Shown here: piece by piece, positions 46,401 through 56,307 of the stretch
Layout of the letters: the number at the start of each line of letters is the position of its first letter
How positions within the stretch are numbered: the stretch's first letter is position 1
Assembly: GCA_039621445.1 (NCBI GenBank)
Contig: CP154955.1
Coordinates: 51,117,384 to 51,181,383, forward strand
From: Euglena gracilis
Taxonomy: Eukaryota; Euglenida; Euglenophyceae; Euglenales
DNA length: 64,000 nt
Direction of reading: 5' to 3'
Position numbers and translations under genes: made by a program
Notes under the pieces: model-generated
The model's database searches: none
The model's input: the letters and a program-made list of their open reading frames with translations, nothing else
Told to the model about the DNA's origin: nothing

Positions 46401-47220
46401 AAGGGCACGGCCAGCCGTCGCAGCGTCCTCCACAGCGCCAGCAGCCCGTCGGTGAAGCGGGCCATCCACATCGGCCGTTCGGACGGGGGCCGGGTGTACT
46501 CCCGCTGCACCTCCCGCAGGCTGCGACGGGACCGGCGGTTGGCCCTGACGGCCAGGCCCGTCTCCACCAGGTTGAGGGCTCCCAGGTGGCCTCTTCGGAG
46601 GGCGTCGTCCAGGATCGCCCAACCATCGGCCGGGGGGGCACCGGCAAGGTACTGTCATGGGAAAAAATAACATCCGGAAAAAATAACATCTGGAAAAAAT
46701 AACATCTGAATAAATAACATCCAGAGAGGCTTGTCAAAAGGCATTTAAAGGTTATCTAGTTCCAGCGCTTAAGTCACCCGGACTGCGCCATTGTTTAGGT
46801 GGAGGGAGTGCAAGGCATTTGAAAAAAAACTGGAGCGCACACCAGACATTTATCTACACCCCTGGGTGATCCCAACACAAACAAATAGCATCTGGTATGA
46901 GAGTATCCAGAGCATAACCCATGAAACGGTACATTCTTTACTTCAAAAAGGCAAGGATTGAATGCAAGCTTGATGGACAGCCTCGTCCTTTGGTAATGAT
47001 TGTCACAGTCGTTCGTGTTCTTCATCCCACATCCTATCCACTTTATACATCTTATCTATTTTCGACTTATTTCTGGAGCAAATGAAGAAAAAATAACATC
47101 TGACTAAATAACATCTAAAAGCGGCTTAGATGTTATTTTTTCCCGATGTTATTTTTTCCTATGACAGTACCCCCGCAGCTGGTCCAGCTGCAACACCAGC
47201 GTCTCCGATGTGGAGGCCAT
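43423..47220 (-). CDS. Unidentified large protein, 4 exons, possibly mobile-element related
   Basis: ATG at 47220 (MASTSETLVLQLDQLRG). Exons: 47220-47171, 46648-46137, about 45732-45071 and about 44810-43423 (TGA at the end). The first junction is exact, because removing the 522-bp element restores the frame (LDQLRG|YLAGAPP). Visible blocks are ALWLDNFCWLRWG, DENIHYRILHLLYSAPALRF, VPLLYGIWHAYKHTVTVVYR and LLHLGFKVRQCTWRG, then a Pro/Ser-rich tail with the run SSGSSSSDEDLSLSP. The mix of an aspartate-bearing WLDNF block with long alpha-rich segments brings to mind transposase-type proteins, but I cannot assign a family. It lies head-to-tail with the ParB-like gene, about 250 bp upstream, and its introns share the same palindrome family. 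Two copies of that palindrome fall inside its last exon (about 43886-43931) and are translated in frame as part of an AETRA-type repeat. Confidence 0.55.
46649..47170. mobile_element. 522-bp terminal-inverted-repeat element acting as an intron (introner)
   Basis: Left end GTACTGTCATGGGAAAAAAT, right end the near-perfect reverse complement (ATTTTTTCCTATGACAGTAC), with repeated GGAAAAAATAACATC words inside each end. Relative to the minus-strand gene, excision at the terminal GTAC joins CAGCTGCGGG to GTACCTTGCC and keeps the frame (DQLRG|YLAG). Because GTAC is present at both ends, the exact cut can slide by four bases. Some positions are not GT-AG. The interior has no open frame of note. Confidence 0.85.
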
Positions 47221-49950
47221 TTTTTTTTTGTTTTTGCACAGTCTGAGACAACGGAGATGAGGGTGTGCGGATTACCGCGCAACAGAGGATGCGTGAGTGA
47301 GTGAGTGACACAATGTACACAGATCTACTGTACATGCTGAACACTGTTTTCAGTGAATGGACAAAGACCACTCACGTATGCACAGTTTTGACTGTGTTTC
47401 ACACATGTGTATGCACTGAAGCAGTGTCATATCGTCGTGCCAACAAGGGCTCAGTCCTTTACACGGGAATCCGCACAACGCTGCACTGTGTTTGATTCAA
47501 ATCTGTCATCGTAGCGCACCGTGCCATACCACACACCGCAGCCATTGTAGACCGCTTCTACGCGGGTTTCCGCACAACTGGTGGGAACATCGCAATGACT
47601 TGTCCTTCCTTTGCTAGTACCTCACCACAGAACTGTTTGTGTTTGATTCTGCGCAGGTGTGCGGGTTCCCGTGTAAAGCCATGGAAGGCTGCTGTTCAGG
47701 GTTTCTCAAATTTGAAGTCGGCGGGGGCAACAGTACCCGGATCGGTCCGTACAGCGCAATTTAGAGCGCGATTCCAGGTAAGACGGCCCTCCAAAACCGA
47801 AGGACCTGGGAACTTGTCGCGATTCAGGGTGTTTAGTGGTACAAGCGGATGTTGAAATTCTCGCGATTCATACCCCCTCGCGAACGGGATGTGCCACTGC
47901 GACGTAACCCCTGGGAACACACCGTGGTCTGGGGGCTGAAGTTGCGGTTTGCGCGGGTTCCCGCACAAACCGCAACTTCACGTCGTAGAAAGTGGCCTGT
48001 TTTGGGTGGTGTGGAGGGAGCAGCAGTCCACCCTACGGATTTGTCTCGCGAACGAAACAGGAACCGTAAACCAGTCGTGTACCACCAACCACCCTCAGTC
48101 GCGAAAGGGTCCCAGGTAGTCGTGTCCGGGGGAGGTGTACAGCACGCAATCGTGCGGCCCAGTTGGGCGTGTGCACCGGGTCCCCTCGGTGGCCCGGACC
48201 AACCCCCCCGGGGGGTATACTGAACTGCTGCCAGCTTCCGCTTCGTTTAGCCTCCCTCACACCAACCACAGAAGAGAAGAAAAGAAACCACACAAAACGG
48301 ACACACGCCGTGTACGTACACGGCGCCTGAGCGGATATCCGTGCACGCACTCGTTCACAGGGAAAAAGTAGGCAAGTGACCGCACCGGCCGGGGAACCAG
48401 TGGCGTTGCCCGCTGGGGTGGGCGGTCCCAGGGAGCTCGGCCACAAGAGGCCGTTACAGCCACTTGCCCAACATCTCTCTCTGGAGATCGCACTTGGACT
48501 GTATAACTTTCGCGAAACCACTGTTGGTGGTCACGCCGGCGGTTACACCAAATGAAGGCCTCGCGATCCACATCTTGGACAAAAGCGTAGGGGAGGAGGG
48601 GCGGACATGCAATGAGCCTTACACCTTGCGCACCAGTCCGTTCTTGTACGCGGAAACCCGCACACATCGTCGCCGTTGACGTGTGACCACACCACACAGC
48701 CTCTGTTCCTCACCAGACCTCAACGCGCACAACCGAGAAAACCGGTGCCCTACGCATTCTGATCGCGAGGAAAACCGACTCCCTACGCGGTTGTGTACCA
48801 CCAAACGTCCAAAACGTGAAACACAAACACCCAGGTTCCATTTTCCTACCCAGTCGGTCGGGGGAGTCCGGGACGGGCGTCGTCGCCCCGGCTGCGTTGG
48901 TCCGCAAACGCCGCAACCGCACCCCCGTTGGGGAGGTCTGGGCAACCTGCCCCGGCGGTGCGGAGAGGTCAAAGGACCACCCGGGCTCCTCACTGTCTTT
49001 TTATCCATACAGGTGGTACAGTCGGGATGTGTTGCACGGATTCCCGCACAACACATCCCGTCGCCTTTTCAATATCACACAGACCGTTGTGCATCTGTTT
49101 GGTAACCCACACCCCTCTGCCCCCTACTAACAACAACACTGCGTCGCGTTTCGCGACCAGTCATCACCGCAGTCGCGGAGAGACGTACCGTAACGTCCTT
49201 TACGTGCCGTTTCGTTCCCCCCGTCAGGCTGGGGAGTTACACAGGCAGGCTCGCCGGGGAGAGGACCGCCCCCTCTTTCAGGGGGATGGGGCAGCCAACT
49301 GTTGGCCCACCACCACACCCGGCGGACACACACACACCCCAGATCCCCCCCGTCACCGGCCACGGCTGGGCCACCGTCCCGGTGACGGCCAGGGCAACGG
49401 ATGTGTCGGGGTGTGGTGCGACAGACGGACGCTGCCCCCCGGTCCACCCCGGCCTCCCCACCATTTTCTCTCCACCCACCACTAAGCCAACACATCCCTC
49501 TCACGTAATCCGGCCGACAAACCCACCACAACGTTCCGTTGTGTTGTGCGGATACCCGCCTAACACCAAATGCCTTCGTCCTGACCTTCAGAGGTTACGC
49601 GGGTTATCGCCTGGACTTCATAAATACAACTGGGTTCTCTTTACGCGGTAATCCGCCTAAACCACACTTCACAGTTCTTTGCGTCACACCAACCACATAA
49701 CACCTCCCTGTATCACACACCGTTGTGTTTGTTGTGTGCGGTAATCCGCACACACTCGCGTCGTTCACCTCACCTCACACACTGTGTGGAAACAGACGTG
49801 CAACCAATATACACTCACGTTTTACACATGTTACAATACAGTACTTTTCTGGTACCTGTAACAGGGGTGTCAACACCCCTGTTTTACGTACCTCTGCATC
49901 ATGTAGTGTAGGGTGCGCGGAATACCTCACAAAACCACTTTCATAAAATT
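47221..49950. other. Palindrome-rich upstream region of the 47-kb gene
   Basis: No confident exon. It holds about a dozen family A palindromes plus longer ones: 47937-47980 (20-bp arms, one mismatch, around the family A core), 48307-48324 (GCCGTGTACGTACACGGC, perfect), 49023-49060 (12-bp perfect outer arms around the core) and 49861-49882 (10-bp arms, loop CA). It may contain the promoter of the minus-strand genes. Confidence 0.5.
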
Positions 49951-51856
49951 TTGGCCCAAAGCCGTCACACACCCTGCTTAACTCAAAATTTTGTGCCCTT
50001 TTAGTTGTTTTTAAAACATCCAAAAAACGTCAAAAAACGCAAAAATTGCTTGGGCAATTCGCGCCGCCTAAGCCTATTTCCATCCTGCAGTGTGCACATG
50101 AGTCTGCTTCAATGGGGAATGGTGAGTCACCTGCAGACTCCCAGCCAATATAGTGTGGATGAGACCCCAGTGATCACCATTCTTTGTTTTTCACAAAAAC
50201 AAAACTCCCACACTTTAACAAGTCCGCAAAAGACAGAATTTTTTCATCTGAAAACTCAAAATTCATCACAAAGTAGCTAAAGATCTCATCACCATCAGCA
50301 CTCTGCATTTGGGGGGAGAGGGGGTGGGTGTGTGGGGCCACTGTTCTGAAATTCTCAAGGGTTTTTGGCTGATTTTGTGGGTTTGAGGTCAGTAACTCGG
50401 TTCATCCCTTCCTGATTGGTGAACCTTCAAAGAGGTTGGTGGATGGCGTTGAACCCCCCCCACAGAAAATCATCACGACCAACATTTGTCGAAATCCTGC
50501 CCGGGAAGAGTTCTCGGCATTGCCGACATGTCAGGGTCAAAGCCAATCGGATTCCCTACCCAGAAACTGTCAAGGTCCCTAATACTGGCTGACAAGTCTG
50601 TTAGGGGGAAAAGCCAAGAAAAAATTTCGAACCCATGCACATACAGTTGCGTAGGCTGTGGCAATGGATTCTTGTTTGTGCATTTCCCTGCCCTGTGCTG
50701 AAAAAAAAAAAAAACCACGAGGGTGACTTTTTCCTCCCCCCCTCCTCCTCCTCCCCCCCCCGAACTGCCGGCCGTCTTTTGTCTCAAAAGTGGAGATGAG
50801 GTTCGTTGCCGACCCCCCACCCCCTGGAGGGCCCAAACAAAAACCACAGCCTAACCCACGTAGGACCTGCCCCACATAGGCCAAACCGCCTGCCCCCGAC
50901 GCCCAGGAGGCGGCCCCCCTCACCCAGCGGTCGCAGGCCAGCTCTGACAACAGCCAGGCGGACACCATCACCCGCTCTGTGTCTTCCGGCCCGGCTGCGG
51001 TTTCCCCGATCGGCTGGTTTGCGTTGGGCGCAGGGATTTTTTTAAGTTGGACCCCCGGGGGGGGGGGGGGGGGGGTGGGCCCGGCCGCCCCCCCCCCCCC
51101 CCCGGGGTCCCCCCGGAGGGGGGGTGGGATATACTTTTCGGCGCCTGTGGCGCCGAAAAAAATCTATTTTTAGCACTTTTCGCGATTTTTCGGCCATTTT
51201 TTTGTGGGTCCCCCGGGGCCCCCCCGGGGGGGGGGGCCCCCGGGGGGTGGGTGGGTGGGGGTGACCCCCCCCCCGGTCTTAAAAAAAACCCCTGGTTGGG
51301 CGGTCCTGTTGGCTGGATCCACCCTTTCTGGGCACTTCGCCATCCTTGGGGGGAGGGAGGGAACCCTCCCCCGAGATAACCACATCCCAGGGCAAACAGG
51401 GAATGCTCTGGCACGAACACATTGAGTTGGGGAGTGCACCTTTTGCTGCAAACCTGTTTTCACGTCAAGAAACAACACCTGAATGAATTTACACAAAACT
51501 GGTATCATATTTTTCAAGCCAACAAGGAGAATGTTGACACAGGTGGGGAGACACTTCTGTGGTGGGGGGGGGCAGACTGAAGTTGGTGAGAGAAGGGGTA
51601 CTCCATGTTCGAGGGGGTACGGTTGGAAGGAAGGGGTAGAGGTGTGGGGTGGCCAGGTGGAGACTCATGCTGGGGGGTCACCGCCTTTTCCCAAGCCATA
51701 CTTCTGCAGGTCCCAAACGGTGATTTAGGCTGTTCCCGTCTGGCCTTGCCTATTCATATTGTTGGTGGTGGTGGTGGTGGTGGTGGTGGTGGTGGTGGTG
51801 GCGGTGGTGGTGGTGTTGCTGTTATTATTATTATTGTTGCTATTTTTATTAAACGG
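49951..51856. other. Stretch without a recognised gene, with C/G-tract element
   Basis: A C/G-tract element related to family R7 surroundings lies at 51030-51300. A (GGT)n tract lies at 51759-51815. The minus-strand frame 50971-50850 looks protein-like but is isolated. Confidence 0.4.
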
Positions 51857-54010
51857 AGCCGGGCGGGGCCTCGCTGACGGAGGGCACCCACTCCTTCCGG
51901 GCGACCCACTCGTTCCGCGCGAAGTCCTCCGCGCTGCCCAGCACCGTCGGCTCGGCGCACCACTCCCTGGCCTCCTCCGAGTGCAAGCAGCGGCGGTGCG
52001 CGTTCCTCGTGGCCCGGATCCGCCGAGGGCTGCCTGGGGCCCCGCGGACCCTGCTTACCCCCCCCCCCTGGGAAACTGTGCTCCCCAGTCATCGTCCTCA
52101 GCCCCCAGCACCTGCAAACCTGTCTGGGACCTGCCCCCTGCCCTCGTACTTCTTGATCCGTCATGTAACATTTTTTTTTCATTAAAAAGCACCTTTTCTT
52201 AAAAAAAAATAGTTCAACAAGTGGCCAAAAGTGGCCTGAAGTTGCCAAAGGTGGTCGAAAATGGCTAAAATTAGGCAAATGTGGGCAAAAGTGGGCAAAG
52301 GTTGGAAAAAGTGGCAACAGTGGCCAAAAATGGATAAAAATAGCCGAAAGCGCCGAAATTTTGACCACAAAACTGACCCCCATACATCTGAGTAAATGGG
52401 TCTCGCTTCCCCCTCCCCCCCCCCCCCAGGAGAAGTCCAGATTGGGATACCCCTGGGTTGGTGGGGGGACCCTCCAGTCTTTAAAAAAGCCCCACTCTGA
52501 CTGAAGTGGGTGTGGCTTTGTTGGCATGTGGTAACCCCCCCCAAATTATACCCCCTCCCCCGCCCGGGTTTTTTTTTTCTTCGCCCGAAGTCCTGACTCA
52601 GACCTACCCGCGAGTTTGTTCCCAGTTGGGTGGACCTGTCCACTGAGTTGGGAACCACACCTGCTGGGGTCGTGGACTGGAGTAACCGGTGCGTCGTCAC
52701 GGTGGAGGAGACCTCCCCCTAACTGGCGGGCACTTGGTGGCCAGCGTCGTAAACGAGGTAAGTCCCGCCAGGCTCCGGCCGCCTCCACGTACACAGACAA
52801 AAAGGGCCAGAGGCGACAACAGCGCCAGGCCAGAAGAAGGGATAAAAGGCACCAAAAAAAACCACAGGCACACAGGGGGGTATTATTTGCCCCCCCCCCC
52901 CCCCCCCCAGGGCACTCAAAGGCGATGCCGGGCCCCGGGGCATAGCTGCCCAAAGGTGCCCCCCCCCCCCCGACCCCCGGCCCCCTCTGGCCGCCCCTCG
53001 TCCCCCCGCTCTGAGCGCCTGGCCCTCCTCGGGGAGATGGTGGCCCAGCTGGTCCGCGTCGGCAAGGAGCACCAGGCCCCCCTTGCCCAGGTGGCCGGGG
53101 GGCGGCGGAGGCGCTGGCTCCTGGTTTTTTTGACCGCATGGCCATTTAACACTAGTGTGCCCCCCCCCCCCCTGGGGGGTTTGAGAGTGGGTGCGTGGGT
53201 GGTGGGGGCTACTGGGCCCCCCCCCACCCCAGTGGTGGTTGAGGCCACCATGGGTCTGTTGGCCCGGGAAATTTTTTTAAGTCGTTTTGGCTGATTTTGG
53301 GTGAGTTTTGGGTGGGTGGGTGAGTGGGTGCCCCCATTCCCGCGGGCCGTGAGCGGGTGGGGTTTCAAGGGTGGGTGGGTGGGTGGGTTTGGGCCCACTA
53401 AGAAGTGCTAGGGGGGTGGGGAGGGTGGTGGCGGTCACAGTGAACAAGTAAGTCCCTCCAGGCTCTTTCCATCTCCACGTACAAAGACAAAATGGGCCAG
53501 AGGCGAAAACAGTGCCAGGCCAGAAGGAGGGAGAAAAGACACCAAAAAAAACAGCTACTCTGCACACAGGGGGGTTTGGCTGACCCCCTGCTGCTTCTCC
53601 TGAGGTTCTCCACCTCCCAACCCCTGTGAGGACCGACCTTTTGGAAGTGGGGGGGGGGGCTGGCATTGGCCTCCGTGTTGGGTTTCCGCGGCCCACGCCG
53701 AAGGTGCGAGCCAACGCGTGGCTGATGGTTTTGGACTGCTTGTTGAAAGCCGGACGTGCCCCCCCCCCCCCCGGGCGCTTCAACCACACCCGGTGGGGGC
53801 CCGCCTGCCCCCCTGCCCCTCCGCAGTCCCCCGCTGGCCGACGCTCGGCGCGGTGGCCATGCACTGGGGGCTGCTGGGCTCCGCGGCGGGGGCGGCGCTG
53901 AAGGCGGTGGCCGCGGCGCTGCAGATGGCGGAGGGGGTGGGCGGGCCCCCGCCGGGCCAGCGCGGCGCGCCGCGGCTGCAGGTCGCGGTGGGCTGCGCAG
54001 GCTGCGCGGC
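51857..54010 (+). CDS. Unidentified plus-strand gene fragments, about 4 exons
   Basis: GC-rich segments with protein-like composition on the plus strand: 51857-52035 (LTEGTHSFRATHSFRA, CKQRRCAFLVARIRR), about 52995-53125 (RLALLGEMVAQLVRVGKEHQ), 53675-53750 (VRANAWLMVLDCLLKAG) and 53835-54010 (AMHWGLLGSAAGAALKAV). They are separated by introns rich in C/G tracts like those of the other plus-strand genes. No family is recognised and the chaining is tentative. A minus-strand segment at 50971-50850 (VMVSAWLLSELACDRW) could belong to a different gene. Confidence 0.33.
52786..53575 (+). repeat. Dispersed repeat family R7, copies 2 and 3
   Basis: Copies at 52786-52890 and 53470-53575, each with ACGTACA(C/A)AGACAAAA and GGCCAGAAG(A/G)AGGGA, same orientation as 6910-7012. 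Both follow a GGTAAGTCCC(T/G)CCAGGCTC segment. Confidence 0.75.
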
Positions 54011-55696
54011 GCCCCCGTGTGCCCGTTGCGTGCCAACGTTGTTTTCGGGCATGCTTTTTTGTTTGTGTGCTTTTGATCGTTTTTTTTTTGCATTTTATGA
54101 ATTTCTTTTTTTAATGTTTGGTTTTGCTTGTGTAGTTGTTCATTCTCTTTTTTCTATTGTTCCTCTCTCCAGCCACACTCAACCGCGTTTGGTGCAGGTC
54201 GAGCGTAGCCTCAGAAATGTTGGATTTGTAGCCACTTCTCACCCGCCATTTTTTGTTCGTCCTACTATCACCCCCCCCCCTAGGCGGCCGGATTCGCACT
54301 TAAGGATTTAACTTTTTATTTGCGCATATGCGCAAATCCCCCGGTTTTTTGATTCCGGCGGGGAAGGTCCGGGGGGTGGAGTGACATGCCGACCAGCAGG
54401 GGAAAAAGTGGAGCGATTTTTTGGTTTTGGCGCAGAGACCACCGTGACTTTGGCCAAAAATTGTGATTTTTTGGGTGTCCGAAAATTTATTTTGGGGCCA
54501 AACCCCCGGGACCCTGCCCGCCCAAATGAAAAAAAATCAAAAAAGCACCTGGGGACCAGGACCCTGCCCGCCCCTGTGGTGACGCGGAGCCTTTTTTGGG
54601 GAAGTGAACTCGCCGGCAGTGTGTTCCCTCCCGGTGCCTCGGAGTGTGTGTGTGTGCTTTGACCTTGGGGACTTGTGAATTTTTGATTGGTAAGGAAAGC
54701 AGGGGAAAGGGTGACAGGGCTCTGGGAGGGGTGCGGGTTGATGGGTCCAGTGTGCAGGGGGTGAAGGGAGGAGGGGTCCAGGGTGCAGGGGTGTGACGGT
54801 GCAGAGGGTGTGCAGGGGTGGTGTGCAGCGGGCAGGGCGTTAGGGGTGAGACGCCCGCAGGGGTTGTCAGTGGGGGCCTGGTTGCCAGTGTACGGTGACT
54901 TGCGTGCGTGCAACCCGGGACTTTGACCTTGGTGTTTTTGTGAGGCACCAAAACAGATACTTGCTGTTGATGCGCGCAATTGCGCAAATAAAACGTACGA
55001 TGGTGTGCGTGCCAAGGTAGGAGAGGGGTGCCGGTGGAAGAACCAGATGGTTGAAAGAGATGGGAATGAGCAGACCACACGGAAAACCAAAAGAGTGAAC
55101 CAGGCAAACAAACCCCCGGCGGGCGGTGGTACGCTTGCCGTCCGGGCGCCTGGCTGAACAGGGGAAGGGGCCGCCCCGCCGCGCGCTGTTGGTTGTCAGT
55201 GGGGGGTGGTGCTTGGAGGAGGGGTGATTTTTTTTTATTTGTGACACGGGTGAGAGGGGCAGCACAGCACAAGAGGGGGGCTGCAGGGTCACGAGAGGGG
55301 TGTCACACCAACCCCTCCAAAAAAAAAACAAGTCCACCTCCCTGCAGGGTAGAGGGCATGGGGATGACGGTCAGCAGGGGGGCGGTGTACACGGACACCA
55401 CGGCGGTGGGGCACTGTCTCCCAGCTGGCAGACAAATGACAAAACAACAAAGTGTGCGTTTTACTTGCGCAATTGCGCGCATCAACACCTCCGATAAATT
55501 TTTTTTAAAAAAAATTCTGAGAGGGGACAGATCATGGCTGAGAGGGGACTGAGAGGGGGAGACACTTGTAACAGAGACATTTGCGCAAATGCGCGCATCA
55601 AATGTGTTTTGTTAAAAAAAAGAGATGATGAGTGCAGAATGGAGTGGGGAAGAGAACTGACAAAAGGAAGGTGCTGAGACAGGCCCACAGCCAGTC

Positions 55697-56275
55697 TCAC
55701 TTCTTGTGCTTGGAGAGCCGCTTGGCCAGGCTCTCCGAGGCGGCCGCCGGCTTGGCGCCGGGCTTGGGCAGCCCGCGGCGGACAGTGCTCCGGGGCGCCG
55801 CAGCCGGGGCGGTACGAGGCGGTGGCGGTGCCGGGGCCTCCTCCTCCTCGGACTCCTCCTCCTCGGACTCCGCCTCCTGCGGCGCCGGTGCCGAGGCCGC
55901 CGCTGCCTGCGACGACGCTGCCTCCGCCGCCACCTTGGCCTTGGCCGCGTCGATGATGTGCGTCATCGCCGGGTACTTCTTGGGGTCGAGGAGGTGGTAC
56001 GACTTGGGGCCCTTCAGGGCCTCCCCCGGGCCCGGGGGACGGATCAGCCCCGCCGCCCTCCACCGGGTGTCCTCTTTGCCTTTGCCCTTGCCCTTGCCCT
56101 TCCCCTCCCCCTTCTTCTCCTCCCCCTGCTTCTCCTTCCCCTTCTGGGTCTCTGGCTTCCGGTACCCGGGGGTGATCTCCTCGATGGTGTCCTCCTCCTC
56201 TTCCTCTTCTCCCTGTGCCGCTGGTGGGACTGCGGGAGCTTCGCTGGCGACTGCCGAGGAGGTGTCCGAGCTGTC

Positions 56276-56307
<32 letters not shown>

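Larger units (their letters stand above)
36676..49935. repeat. Family A: GCGG-N4-CCGC palindrome cluster, about 35-40 copies
   Basis: Typical copy TGTGCGGGTTTCCGTGCAAA or its complement: a 6-7 bp stem (GTGCGG / CCGCAC, with T-for-C changes) around a 3-4 base A/T-rich loop. Copies, approximate starts: 36676, 36752, 37097, 37190, 38122, 38262, 38327, 39150, 39172, 39703, 40026, 40055, 40928, 41188, 41218, 41448, 41975, 42010, 42450, 42870, 43395, 43886, 43914, 44920, 44990, 45797, 45836, 46037, 47263, 47463, 47558, 47658, 47952, 48332, 48651, 49034, 49548, 49600, 49643, 49738 and 49914. Nearly all lie in introns or between genes. I found none outside this interval. Confidence 0.85.

Noticed and set aside
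36676-49935. CRISPR array
   Set aside because: The palindromes are irregularly spaced by tens to hundreds of bases, vary in orientation and lie in eukaryotic introns.
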